Part shown: piece by piece, positions 1 to 7,637 of the stretch
Numbering within the stretch: position 1 is the stretch's first letter
Layout of the letters: each line of letters begins with the position of its first letter
Assembly: GCF_002860865.1 (NCBI RefSeq)
Contig: NZ_PKIE01000003.1
Span: forward strand, 1-64,000
Length of the DNA: 64,000 bases
From: Streptococcus mitis
GTDB taxonomy: Bacteria > Bacillota > Bacilli > Lactobacillales > Streptococcaceae
Direction: 5' to 3'
Notes under the pieces: generated by a model
Told to the model about the DNA's origin: nothing
The model's database searches: none
Seen by the model: only the letters and a program-made list of their open reading frames with translations
Program-made: the position numbers and the translations under genes

Positions 1-100
1 TCAGTAAGAGCCCTGAGAGATGATCAGGTAGATAGGTTAGAAGTGGAAGTGTGGCGACACATGTAGCGGACTAATACTAATAGCTCGAGGACTTATCCAA
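1..100 (+). rRNA. 23S ribosomal RNA, 3' end (partial)
   Basis: The window opens inside the last domain of 23S rRNA. The stretch around 70-98 (CTAATACTAATAGCTCGAGG and the following bases) is the conserved 3' terminal helix region of Gram-positive 23S rRNA. The gene starts before the window. The exact mature 3' end, placed near base 100, is approximate. A 5S gene and tRNA-Asn follow in the same direction, as in streptococcal rrn operons. Confidence 0.93.
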
Positions 101-176
101 AGTAACTGAGAATACGAAAGCGAACGGTTTTCTTGGTTTGAATAGATATTCAATTTTGAGTAGGTATTACTCAGAG

Positions 177-292
177 TTAAGTGACGATAGCCTAGGAGAT
201 ACACCTGTACCCATGCCGAACACAGAAGTTAAGCCCTAGAACGCCGGAAGTAGTTGGGGGTTGCCCCCTGTGAGATATGGAAGTCGCTTAGC
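177..292 (+). rRNA. 5S ribosomal RNA
   Basis: A 116-base sequence with the streptococcal 5S signature (CCCATGCCGAACACAGAAG at about 210-228) and complementary ends, TAAGTGACG at the start and GTCGCTTAGC at the end. It lies 77 bases after the 23S end and 5 bases before tRNA-Asn, so the three are one transcription unit. Confidence 0.96.
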
Positions 293-297
293 TTTAT

Positions 298-371
298 TCC
301 GCCATAGCTCAGTTGGTAGTAGCGCATGACTGTTAATCATGATGTCGTAGGTTCGAGTCCTACTGGCGGAG
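298..371 (+). tRNA. tRNA-Asn (GTT)
   Basis: A cloverleaf with acceptor stem TCCGCCA/TGGCGGA, D arm AGCTCAGTTGGTAGTAGC, anticodon loop CTGTTAA (anticodon GTT, asparagine) and T arm GTAGGTTCGAGTCCTAC. CCA is not encoded. It is the last gene of the rRNA operon. Confidence 0.97.
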
Positions 372-377
372 TAGTAA

Positions 378-611
378 TTAAGAGAGGCTTAGTCCTCTTT
401 TTATGTGGCTCTCTTTCAACTGTAGTGAAAGGACAAAATTTGTCCTTTCTTTTTTGATATTCAGAGCAAGAAAAATGCGTTTTTTGAAGTTTTCAAAGTT
501 TCGAAAACCAAAGGCATTGCGCTTGATGAGTTTGATGAGAATATTCGTCGCTTCTAATTTGGCGTTGTAAGTTGTAATATGAAGTCTCTTCAAAGTAGGT
601 AGGAGTTGCAT
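378..611 (-). pseudogene. ISL3-family transposase C-terminal remnant
   Basis: A leftward fragment of 77 codons reads YNAKLEATN...IKLIKRNAFGFRNF...FKKRIFLALNIKKE. This matches the C-terminal end of IS1167-type (ISL3) transposases, in which the last DDE-domain helix precedes an NIKKE-like tail. The rest of the transposase is missing, and at about 605-612 the sequence joins a fragment of a different transposase. It cannot encode an active enzyme. Confidence 0.75.
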
Positions 612-806
612 TTTGAACCACTTTACAAATAGGAACTATAAACTCTCCCTCTACTTTTCTTGAAACAATTGAAGTCCGCTCAAAACGCCGTCCGATAATA
701 TTTTCATATACTTTCTCCTCTCTAGGAGTCCGTGCATCATAAGGACGATAAAGGTAGGGGACGATTCCCGTTTCGTCAATATAGTAGATTGGAACTAGAA
801 TAGTAT
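612..806 (-). pseudogene. IS630-family transposase remnant
   Basis: On the minus strand one frame reads YIDETGIVPYLYRPYDARTP...GRRFERTSIVS. This is the DDE-domain core of IS630-type transposases: the YIDETG motif holds a catalytic Asp, and GRR(F/Y)xRxS follows. No start codon, N-terminus or C-terminal Glu region is present. It abuts the ISL3 fragment, so the site looks like nested IS decay downstream of the rRNA operon. Confidence 0.7.
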
Positions 807-1105
807 GTTACAACTGCTAAAAATATTTCTAGAAATTAATTTGACTTTCCTAATCGATTTATTCATCGCTTTATTATAACATGCGCATTTTAAACTAAGC
901 GACTATACAAAATTAAGCATACCATCAGCTATTATAGATAATGCAAGATTACATAGATTTGAATATCTGATAATATGCGTTTTTCTTATTTTAAGATTTT
1001 TTCCTCAGTCTCTTTTAGTATTCAACGCAGTCAATAAGGTTTTTATCAAAGTCTAATTTAGGTAGTAAATTTATTTCTATTCTGTCAACTTTTCCTATTT
1101 TTTCT
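807..1105. other. AT-rich intergenic stretch, no gene seen
   Basis: About 300 AT-rich bases lie between the IS remnants and the comW promoter. No convincing open frame with a ribosome binding site, RNA gene or clear terminator was seen. Confidence 0.6.
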
Positions 1106-1172
1106 CTTGTTGAGGTTGGTATTTTAACAATTCAGGAGTTATTAATGATTAATTAAAATTTTTTGTTAGAAT
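1106..1172 (+). promoter_or_regulatory. ComE-box promoter of comW
   Basis: Two 9-base half sites, CTTGTTGAG (1106-1114) and ACAATTCAG (1127-1135), are separated by exactly 12 bases. A -10 hexamer TAGAAT lies at 1167-1172, 31 bases after the second half site. This matches the described direct-repeat architecture bound by phosphorylated ComE at early competence genes. comW begins 31 bases downstream of the -10. Direct sequence evidence combined with knowledge of the ComE regulon. Confidence 0.85.
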
Positions 1173-1203
1173 AAGATCATAAAAAGTAAAGGAGTGTATG
1201 CTT

Positions 1204-1440
1204 ATGCTACAAAATATTTATGATCAGATGACTGATTTCTATGACAGTATCGAAGAAGAGTATGCTACTTTCTTTGGTAATAGTTGGGACTGGGAACATT
1301 TTCATTTTAAATTTTTAATTTATTATTTAGTGAGATATGGTATTGGGTGTCGTAGGGATTTTATCGTTTACCATTATCGTGTTGCTTATCGTTTGTATCT
1401 TGAAAAATTGATAATGAAACAAGGTTTTGTTGCTTGTTGA
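1204..1440 (+). CDS. comW: ComW, competence sigma-factor activator
   Basis: ComW is a small protein of transformable streptococci that stabilises and activates the alternative sigma factor SigX (ComX) during competence. The 78-residue product shares the family core almost unchanged: FYDSIEEEY, WEH.HFKFLIYYLVRYGIG and CRRDFIVYHYRVAYRLYLEK. Several N- and C-terminal positions differ from the pneumococcal protein as I recall it. I chose the ATG at 1204 because AAGGAG lies 9 bases upstream; the ATG at 1198 sits too close to it. The gene lies just upstream of purA, as in S. pneumoniae, and carries a ComE box, so it should be an early competence gene. No sign of disruption. Confidence 0.93.
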   Translation: MLQNIYDQMTDFYDSIEEEYATFFGNSWDWEHFHFKFLIYYLVRYGIGCRRDFIVYHYRVAYRLYLEKLIMKQGFVAC

Positions 1441-1601
1441 GATAGTCTGAGTTAATTTCCGAACAAACTTACTTTTTTATGGCAATATAACAATAAATAG
1501 CTGGTAATTTGTCTAAAACATTTTTTAATAGTTGGAAATAGCAAATCTTTCTATTGTTTCTTCTTGATAAAAAGGCGATTTTTTCTTATAATAAATTGTA
1601 A

Positions 1602-2957
<1,356 letters not shown>

Positions 2958-2963
2958 GAGATT

Positions 2964-2996
2964 TTTAAGATTTGTTTAAGATAGGTCGGGTATACT
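2964..2996 (+). promoter_or_regulatory. CiaR-type promoter
   Basis: Two TTTAAG hexamers (2964-2969 and 2975-2980) are separated by 5 bases, which is the CiaR direct repeat TTTAAG-N5-TTTAAG. A -10 box TATACT lies at 2991-2996, 10 bases after the repeat. This spacing is the one known for strong CiaRH-activated promoters, including those of the cia-dependent small RNAs. Confidence 0.8.
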
Positions 2997-3001
2997 ATAG
3001 A

Positions 3002-3102
3002 CAGTTACAAGAAGACCTCCTAACTTGTTGTAACAAATATCCTAAACTTTTCTTTTTCATAATAATCTCCCTATAAAGTCACCGCATTCGGTGGCTTTTT
3101 TT
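3002..3102 (+). ncRNA. Cia-dependent small RNA (csRNA/ccn family)
   Basis: A transcript of about 100 bases is predicted from the CiaR promoter to an intrinsic terminator. Its 5' part folds as GTTACAA (3004-3010) with TTGTAAC (3028-3034), exposing a loop that contains ACCTCCT, complementary to Shine-Dalgarno sequences. This is the hallmark of streptococcal csRNAs, which repress targets such as comC by covering the ribosome binding site. A terminator stem with the CACCG/CGGTG core at about 3078-3094 and a T run closes it. No ORF competes for the space. Which numbered ccn gene it corresponds to I cannot say. Confidence 0.78.
3075..3102 (+). terminator. Intrinsic terminator of the csRNA
   Basis: A stem GTCACCG/CGGTGGC with loop CATT is followed by seven T residues, about 100 bases downstream of the CiaR promoter start. 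Confidence 0.8.
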
Positions 3103-3156
3103 GTCTTGGGATTCATGATATAATAATAAAATCGATAAGTAGTAAAAGGGAAATTG

Positions 3157-3624
3157 ATGAATTATACAGTTGAAGAAAAAGAAGTCTTTATGAGGGAAGC
3201 TTTGAGAGAGGCTGAGATTGCTCTTGAACACGATGAAATTCCAATTGGTTGTGTGATTGTCAAGGATGGCGAAATCATTGGTCGTGGGCACAATGCGCGT
3301 GAGGAATTGCAGCGGGCGGTCATGCATGCAGAAATCATGGCAATAGAGAATGCGAACTTGACTGAGGAGAGCTGGCGTTTGCTGGATTGCACACTTTTTG
3401 TGACCATTGAGCCTTGTGTCATGTGTAGTGGGGCGATTGGGCTTGCCCGTATTCCAAACGTGGTCTATGGGGCTAAAAACCAGAAATTTGGCGCTGCTGG
3501 AAGTTTGTACGATATCTTGACAGATGAGCGTCTCAATCATCGTGTGGAGGTTGAAACGGGAATTTTGGAAGATGAATGCGCAGCTATTATGCAGGACTTT
3601 TTTAGAAATAGACGGAAAAAATAA
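3157..3624 (+). CDS. tadA: tRNA adenosine(34) deaminase TadA
   Basis: TadA converts A34 to inosine in the wobble position of tRNA-Arg(ACG). The 155-residue protein has the cytidine/deoxycytidylate deaminase zinc site: HAE at residues 57-59 (His zinc ligand, Glu proton shuttle) and PCVMC about 30 residues later (two Cys ligands). I chose the ATG at 3157, preceded by AAAGGG; a TTG codon at 3154 is directly adjacent. It ends about 30 bases before the ffs promoter. Full length and intact; in the undisturbed chromosome it would be followed by dut, now about 39 kb away because of the prophage. Confidence 0.95.
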   Translation: MNYTVEEKEVFMREALREAEIALEHDEIPIGCVIVKDGEIIGRGHNAREELQRAVMHAEIMAIENANLTEESWRLLDCTLFVTIEPCVMCSGAIGLARIPNVVYGAKNQKFGAAGSLYDILTDERLNHRVEVETGILEDECAAIMQDFFRNRRKK

Positions 3625-3651
3625 TTTTGCTTTTAAAATGAATAGGAATGT

Positions 3652-3659
3652 GATATAAT
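3652..3659 (+). promoter_or_regulatory. Extended -10 promoter of ffs
   Basis: TGATATAAT (TG one base before a perfect TATAAT at 3654-3659) is an extended -10 element, common in streptococci. It places the transcription start at about 3666, the first bases of the SRP RNA. No -35 at normal spacing is obvious. Confidence 0.75.
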
Positions 3660-3665
3660 TAACAG

Positions 3666-3746
3666 TGGAGCAACAGTTCTGCGTGAAGCGGGTCAGGGGA
3701 GGAATCCAGCAGCCCTAAGCGATTTGAATTGTGTGCTCTTTTTTCG
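3666..3746 (+). ncRNA. ffs: Signal recognition particle RNA (small, 4.5S type)
   Basis: The sequence from GTGGAGCAACAG to GTGTGCTC plus a T run folds as one long hairpin, with GAGCA pairing with TGCTC at the ends. The apical domain holds GGGTCAGGGGAGGAATCCAGCAGCCC, in which GTCAG, GGAA and AGCAG form the conserved Ffh-binding asymmetric and symmetric loops. The RNA pairs with Ffh to target membrane proteins. The last bases are also the prophage attachment core, so integration leaves this copy complete. Confidence 0.88.
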
Positions 3747-3747
3747 T
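3729..3747 (+). other. Prophage attachment site attL
   Basis: The left core lies within the 3' end of the SRP RNA gene and includes its GTGTGCTC stem arm and T run. It is repeated at 42559-42578. Phage DNA begins directly after it and contains a GGGGC-rich segment at about 3810-3830 (two copies of AGGGGC or GAGGGGC) that may be an integrase arm site; similar GGGGC repeats lie at about 42427-42443 near the right end. Confidence 0.8.
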
Positions 3748-3753
3748 ACAATT

Positions 3754-3792
3754 TAAAAACCCTTTAATATCAACACTTTAAAGGGTTTTTGT
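3754..3792 (+). terminator. Intrinsic terminator beside attL
   Basis: Stem AAAACCCTTTAA / TTTAAAGGGTTTT with a short loop and a T-rich tail on the plus strand. It would stop ffs readthrough into the prophage, and as a near-symmetrical stem with A/T flanks it could also stop leftward integrase transcription. Confidence 0.75.
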
Positions 3793-3832
3793 TTGTCTTA
3801 TATGATAAAAAGGGGCAGGCGAGGGGCATAAT

Positions 3833-4975
3833 TTATAGTTTTATCTTTTCTAACTTACTAGATATGTCTGATACCATTTTTTGAGTGACATGGGAATAAA
3901 TCTCTAGTGTGGTCTTTGAGTCGCTATGTCCTACTCTATCCATGATGGCAGTCAAAGGAATGCCTAGCTCGGCAAGTAGGGATATGTGAGAATGTCTAAA
4001 TGTATGTGTAGTTATATTTTTTTCTATGCCGATTTTTTGACCATGTCTTTTCAATGCACAAATAACCCTGGCATTTGTTATTGGTTCTCCTAGAGTATTG
4101 ATGAAAATAAAATCTGTATCAAATCCATTTGTCGCATTCTCTATTATTTGCTTTTTGATAATATCTAACACTTTTTGAGGTGCTGTTATAACCCTATCGG
4201 ACTTGATTGTCTTTGGTGTAGTTCTCTCTTTTTGTCTGAAATCGTATGTATGCTTGATGTGAATAGTCTTTTTAGAAAAATCTATATCCTCCTTGTAGTT
4301 TAAGGCTGCCAGTTCTCCATACCTCATGCCAGTAAGAAAAAGAACTTTAGCTATTCGGATATACTTTGTAATTCGATAATCACATAGGGCCTCGTCTTTT
4401 AAATTTTGGATGAATAACTTAAACTCTTTTTGGTCTAAGTATTTTGTGTTTTTCTTCCTGAGTTCGTCGGATGTAATTACTTTTCTAGGCGTTTCAACAA
4501 ATAGCATTTCATTTGTATCAATATAATTCATTCTGATAGCGAATTTCATTATCTGATTGAGCTTGAACTTGATTTTAGAAACATAGTTATGAGATCTCCC
4601 GTCTTGTAATAGTTGATCTATTACTTTTTGTAATAAACGTCTATCAATATTTCTAACTAGGTAGTCGCCCTCTATCTGCTTTAAAATCTCTTTTTTTACA
4701 TTTTTTGAAGCATAGACTGTTGAATTTTTAACACCGTGTTTCCAATTCTCCTCGAATTCCTCATATAGTTTTTCAAAAGTTATATCAGAAACAAAATGTT
4801 GTTTTTCTCCTAACTTTTGTTTTATCTTTTCCTGCAACAAGATAGCAGCTTGATTTCTTGCCTGGGGAGTTTTCTTCTCCATCGTGACTGACACTTTTTT
4901 CAATTTCTCAGTATATGGATCTTTGTAGCGCTCAAAAAATTTATATTTGCCATTTGGCAATTCTTCCATCCACAT
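3833..4975 (-). CDS. int: Phage integrase, tyrosine recombinase
   Basis: This site-specific recombinase integrates and excises the prophage at the ffs site. The 380-residue protein has an N-terminal arm-binding domain (AP2-like, about 1-60), a core-binding SAM-like domain (about 65-165) and a C-terminal catalytic domain. The catalytic residues are visible: Arg in TGMRYGELAAL, the H-x-x-R pair in HTFRHSHISLL, His in GHSDSKTT and the nucleophile Tyr in LEIYSHV. It lies next to attL and is transcribed toward it, the normal arrangement. The start ATG giving MWMEELPNGKYK follows a GAGG-type ribosome site. Tn916/Sfi21-type integrases of similar length are the closest relatives. Confidence 0.95.
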   Translation of the reverse strand: MWMEELPNGKYKFFERYKDPYTEKLKKVSVTMEKKTPQARNQAAILLQEKIKQKLGEKQHFVSDITFEKLYEEFEENWKHGVKNSTVYASKNVKKEILKQIEGDYLVRNIDRRLLQKVIDQLLQDGRSHNYVSKIKFKLNQIMKFAIRMNYIDTNEMLFVETPRKVITSDELRKKNTKYLDQKEFKLFIQNLKDEALCDYRITKYIRIAKVLFLTGMRYGELAALNYKEDIDFSKKTIHIKHTYDFRQKERTTPKTIKSDRVITAPQKVLDIIKKQIIENATNGFDTDFIFINTLGEPITNARVICALKRHGQKIGIEKNITTHTFRHSHISLLAELGIPLTAIMDRVGHSDSKTTLEIYSHVTQKMVSDISSKLEKIKL

Positions 4976-5003
4976 TGATTTTACCTCACTTTTTTGATAA
5001 AAT

Positions 5004-5043
5004 GGGTATAGTAAAAAGGGCTTTTTAATGCCTTTTACTATAC
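5004..5043. terminator. Long inverted repeat between int and the lysogeny genes
   Basis: GTATAGTAAAAAGGGC and GCCTTTTACTATAC form a near-perfect stem around a TTTTTAAT loop. With A-rich and T-rich flanks it could act as a terminator in either direction between int and the upstream minus-strand genes, or be a binding site near attP. Confidence 0.5.
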
Positions 5044-5049
5044 TACCTA

Positions 5050-5098
5050 ATCCTCACACTCTCCTCGACCAAAATTTGAGTGTGGGGATTTTTTTTTG
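5050..5098. terminator. Terminator-like hairpin
   Basis: CCTCACACTC pairs with GAGTGTGGGG across a 16-base loop and is followed by nine T residues on the plus strand. On the minus strand it lies between the ImmA-type gene and int. Its T tail faces the plus strand, so it would best block rightward transcription coming through int. Confidence 0.6.
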
Positions 5099-5120
5099 TT
5101 TTTATAGTTATTCTGATGAA

Positions 5121-5501
5121 CTATCCTATCAATTCATAATATTCGTCAATTACCATCAATTCGTCCGTGACTGTTCTAAGCTCATGTTTTTGCATGAACT
5201 GGATATAGTTGAAAGATTGATGGTCGTCTGATAGTGCGAGTTCTTCTTCTAGCAACTTATGAATCATGTGCCTATTAGCCTCATTCTCGCATCTGGTGTG
5301 GTTATTTTTATATAGTGCAGTAGAATGTTCCAGATGTCCTAATTCGTGGTATATGACCCGTTTTTTTGCGTTTTCGGACAGTTCACGGTTTATAAAGATA
5401 ATACTAATCTCTTTGACGTAAACTCCAGGTCTTTGCCAAAGTTCATTATCAAAGTAAGCGAGAGTGACACCGTGTGAGTCAACTAGCTCTTCAATAGTCA
5501 T
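5121..5501 (-). CDS. ImmA/IrrE-type zinc metallopeptidase
   Basis: A 126-residue protein with the zinc motif HELGH (VIYHELGHLEHS) typical of the ImmA/IrrE (DUF955) family. In ICEBs1 and many Firmicute prophages, ImmA-like proteases cleave the CI-type repressor and so trigger induction. The gene lies in the lysogeny module, leftward, on the same strand as the CI-like gene at 6450-6803, which supports an anti-repressor role. The start ATG follows an AAAAGGATG-type ribosome site. The substrate is inference. Confidence 0.85.
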   Translation of the reverse strand: MTIEELVDSHGVTLAYFDNELWQRPGVYVKEISIIFINRELSENAKKRVIYHELGHLEHSTALYKNNHTRCENEANRHMIHKLLEEELALSDDHQSFNYIQFMQKHELRTVTDELMVIDEYYELIG

Positions 5502-5521
5502 AGGCTATCATCCTTTTTGTG

Positions 5522-5884
5522 TTATTTTGTTGTTAAAATGGTTACGATGATTGCGAGTATCCCCAGTAAAGTACTAACTAACAATCCGATAAACCAATAC
5601 ATGAACTCTTTTTTGCTTTTAGCTTGCTCTTCTAATCTCTTGTTTTCTTGAGTTAGAAACATAGTTTCAATACGTTTCTCGAAATTATCAAATTTTAAAT
5701 CGACTTGCTCAAATTTCAAATCAACTTGTTCAAATTTCAAGTCGATTTTTTCAAATCCGCTACGCATTTCTTGTTTGAGTTGGTCAATTTTTAAATCAAT
5801 TTTCTCGAATCCATGCTGGGTGTCAGAATTAATTTTATCAAGTTTTAAATCGATTTCAGATTTGCTGTAAGTATCTTGTGACAT
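5522..5884 (-). CDS. Membrane-anchored coiled-coil protein, lysogeny-module cargo
   Basis: I do not recognise a named family. I place the start at 5884 (MSQDTYSKSEIDLKL), where GGAGG lies at ideal spacing and a TGATATAAT promoter is just upstream. A longer in-frame reading from 6022 would run through that promoter. The 120-residue product has a charged helical region with repeated units of about seven residues (FEKIDLK, FEQVDLK, FEQVDLK, FDNFEKR; about 30-75), predicted to be coiled coil. A C-terminal membrane segment follows (WFIGLLVSTLLGILAIIVTIL). It sits between ImmA and the repressor, so it is likely expressed in the lysogen. A role in superinfection exclusion or surface change is inference. 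Confidence 0.72.
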   Translation of the reverse strand: MSQDTYSKSEIDLKLDKINSDTQHGFEKIDLKIDQLKQEMRSGFEKIDLKFEQVDLKFEQVDLKFDNFEKRIETMFLTQENKRLEEQAKSKKEFMYWFIGLLVSTLLGILAIIVTILTTK

Positions 5885-5915
5885 AATATTTTCCTCCGAT
5901 AACATTTCTGACTCC

Positions 5916-5950
5916 ATTATATCACGATTTTGTATGGGTACAGTTGTCAA
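5916..5950 (-). promoter_or_regulatory. Leftward extended -10 promoter inside the lysogeny module
   Basis: On the minus strand TTGACA lies at 5945-5950 and TGATATAAT ends at 5916. The spacer of 23 bases is too long for classical pairing, so the extended -10 is probably what works. Transcription would start near 5909 and reach the GGAGG and ATG at 5884. This supports separate expression of the coiled-coil gene from the prophage. Confidence 0.6.
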
Positions 5951-6025
5951 AGAGGCTCTTTTACTACTCAATGAAACAAAATTAGATGGCAAAGCTTTAA
6001 AATTATCTTGTGTGTCCGGCATTGA

Positions 6026-6448
6026 TTATCCCCACTTTCCAAAATGATGATAACTATATGCTGTATCTACTTCCTGACCGTTTTCGTCCATCAAGACGAA
6101 GAAAAAGTAAAAATCACTTGGGTTCTGTATCGTAAAATTAAAGCTGAAATTACCAGTGGCCATACCAAAGCCGTCTTCGAGTAGCACGAATTCTTGTCTC
6201 GCGATATTAATTCTAGTAGCATGGACAGGGTAAGACGTGCCGTTGGGGAAGTGGGCAGTTAGAGACAGGATATAATCTGTTTCAGGTCTTAGATTAAAGA
6301 AGTCTAGAAATGCAACCAAAGATGTCGAACCAGGAAACATATCAAAGTTAGTGATCGTTCCTAGAAACTGAGAAGTTTCAGGATTGACAATCCTGATTGC
6401 TGTCATCTTTTCTCTGAACGGATTCTTTTTCATTGGAATACTTGTCAT
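6026..6448 (-). CDS. Hypothetical phage protein of the lysogeny module
   Basis: No family recognised. The 140-residue protein has no membrane segment or signal. It is rich in aromatic residues and beta-prone stretches (FLGTITNFDMFPGSTSLVAFLDF, YILSLTAHFPNG, FSFNFTIQNPSDFYFFFVLMDENG), which suggests a compact beta-sandwich. GAGG lies 8 bases before the ATG. It begins two bases after the repressor stop on the same strand, so it is probably co-transcribed with the repressor and made in the lysogen. This position is typical of lysogenic-conversion or defence cargo; the function is unknown. Confidence 0.7.
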   Translation of the reverse strand: MTSIPMKKNPFREKMTAIRIVNPETSQFLGTITNFDMFPGSTSLVAFLDFFNLRPETDYILSLTAHFPNGTSYPVHATRINIARQEFVLLEDGFGMATGNFSFNFTIQNPSDFYFFFVLMDENGQEVDTAYSYHHFGKWG

Positions 6449-6449
6449 A

Positions 6450-6803
6450 CTATCTACCTCTCAAATAAATCTCAATGATGTTTTGAATCGCGTCAATATC
6501 TTCTTCTGTAAGAGGCTTGCCATCGAAGGTCTTGGCATTCTCTGCCATCTTTCGGAGGTCGTCAGATGTGTATCCTGCGATTGTATCAGCCTTTGCAATA
6601 GTCGGATTATCCGTGCGACCGAGCAGGTAGTCAGTGGAGACATGGAAATAGTCGGCGATTTCTTGTAATCTTTCAGCATTTGGTTTTTTACTCTTCATGC
6701 TATAGATTGTGTTTCTGCTATATCCAAGTGTTTCTTCGAGAGAATTTATAGAAATTCCTCGTTTTTGGCAAAGTTCTTTAATTTTTTCAAACAAAGAAAA
6801 CAT
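6450..6803 (-). CDS. CI-like XRE-family repressor
   Basis: A 117-residue DNA-binding protein likely to maintain lysogeny. An N-terminal XRE helix-turn-helix (about residues 5-60: IKELCQKRGISINSLEETLG..RNTIYSMK....AERLQEIADYFHVSTDYLLGRTD) is followed by a short acidic helical C-terminus without a LexA-type peptidase. Loss of self-cleavage fits control by the neighbouring ImmA-type protease. I chose the ATG at 6803 (MFSLFEKI); an upstream in-frame start at 6881 adds residues unlike the family and overlaps the promoter region. It is divergent from the Cro-like gene at 7100. Confidence 0.85.
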   Translation of the reverse strand: MFSLFEKIKELCQKRGISINSLEETLGYSRNTIYSMKSKKPNAERLQEIADYFHVSTDYLLGRTDNPTIAKADTIAGYTSDDLRKMAENAKTFDGKPLTEEDIDAIQNIIEIYLRGR

Positions 6804-7099
6804 TGATTTATCAGCCTTTCTAAGACATGACAAAAAATATTTAAACTTTTGTGTGTAAAATCGTTGACAAAACACAATCAATAGTTTACAATAGTTTTTG
6901 TAAGTAAGTTACAACTAAAAAAACAACTAAGAAATAAATTATAAAAATGTTTTGGCGAACGGTATTTATAGTTTTATTAGTGCTTTTTCTTATGCTTTTA
7001 TTCTAAACAATAGATTGTAAAAAGTCAAGCGATAACACAAAAAATAGTTAAATTTTTAGTTGTTTCTTATTTACAAATAAGTAAATAGGAGGAACGTAT
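6804..7099. promoter_or_regulatory. Lysogeny/lytic switch region with rightward promoter
   Basis: About 300 bases separate the divergent CI-like and Cro-like genes. A rightward promoter is clear: TTGACA at 6866-6871, a 17-base spacer and TACAAT at 6889-6894. Candidate operators include the palindrome TTGTAAGTAAGTTACAA just downstream and several AACAACTAA units in both orientations (around 6912-6930 and, inverted, around 7049-7062). The leader from the promoter to the Cro-like ATG is about 200 bases, longer than needed. No open frame was seen within it. Confidence 0.65.
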
Positions 7100-7291
7100 A
7101 TGCCAGATATTGCAAACGGTCGTGAAAGAGTTAATGCTTTCTTGAAAGAGAAAGGGATCAAAAAAGCAACTCTAGCGGTTGCTTACGGCTTTAAGCGACA
7201 GGAAGTGACAAACATTCTAAGTGGAACAACAAAAGGTCCACGAGCGAACAGTTTTATTCTTCAGGTGATTGAAGATTACGGGATTGAGTAG
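7100..7291 (+). CDS. Cro-like XRE-family regulator
   Basis: A 63-residue protein made up mostly of one helix-turn-helix: RVNAFLKEKGIKKATLAVAYGFKRQEVTNILSGTTKGPRANSFILQVIEDYG. It is the first gene of the rightward early operon and faces the CI-like gene, the usual place of Cro. GGAGG lies 8-9 bases before the ATG. Sequence is not enough to say whether it acts as Cro or as an Arc/antirepressor type switch protein. Confidence 0.75.
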   Translation: MPDIANGRERVNAFLKEKGIKKATLAVAYGFKRQEVTNILSGTTKGPRANSFILQVIEDYGIE

Positions 7292-7364
7292 CACAAAAAG
7301 CACCTAACAGAAGTCAGGCGCTAATCAAAATAACTAACTGAATTATAACACGAAAGGAGCAAAA

Positions 7365-7637
7365 ATGGAAGCAGTTGAAATTGTAAGAATTAAAGATGTA
7401 ATCATCGAAAAGGTTTCGGCTAATGATGAAGAATTAGAACACATCTTTGGATGCTCGAAACGGCAAGCGGGAGACATGAGACGCGAGATGAAGAAGCTAC
7501 CTAGCCAACAGAAGCATCTTAGGAATGATGGCCAGCTTGTCACGATTAAAGGTTTTGATGCTTATCTGCAATATCGTGGGACTCAAGCTTGGGAAAAAGA
7601 AATGGTGAAAAGCAAGAAAATGAGGTCAGTCGGATGA
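7365..7637 (+). CDS. Hypothetical early phage protein, probable DNA-binding
   Basis: A 90-residue basic protein. The middle (EELEHIFGCSKRQAGDMRREMKKLP) looks like a winged-helix or excisionase-type helix-turn-helix in which an amino-acid patch reads a site, and the rest (LVTIKGFDAYLQYRG) fits a wing. Similar short proteins follow Cro in many streptococcal phages. Its stop overlaps the next start (ATGA), so they are translationally coupled. An excisionase role is possible but unproven. Confidence 0.6.
   Translation: MEAVEIVRIKDVIIEKVSANDEELEHIFGCSKRQAGDMRREMKKLPSQQKHLRNDGQLVTIKGFDAYLQYRGTQAWEKEMVKSKKMRSVG

Noticed and set aside
5004..5043. Inverted repeat beside int as a second attachment site
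   Set aside because: No matching sequence at the right end; better explained as a terminator or regulatory stem.
5885..6022. Longer form of the coiled-coil protein from an ATG at 6022
   Set aside because: The segment contains a TGATATAAT promoter, and a GGAGG site with ATG at 5884 fits better.
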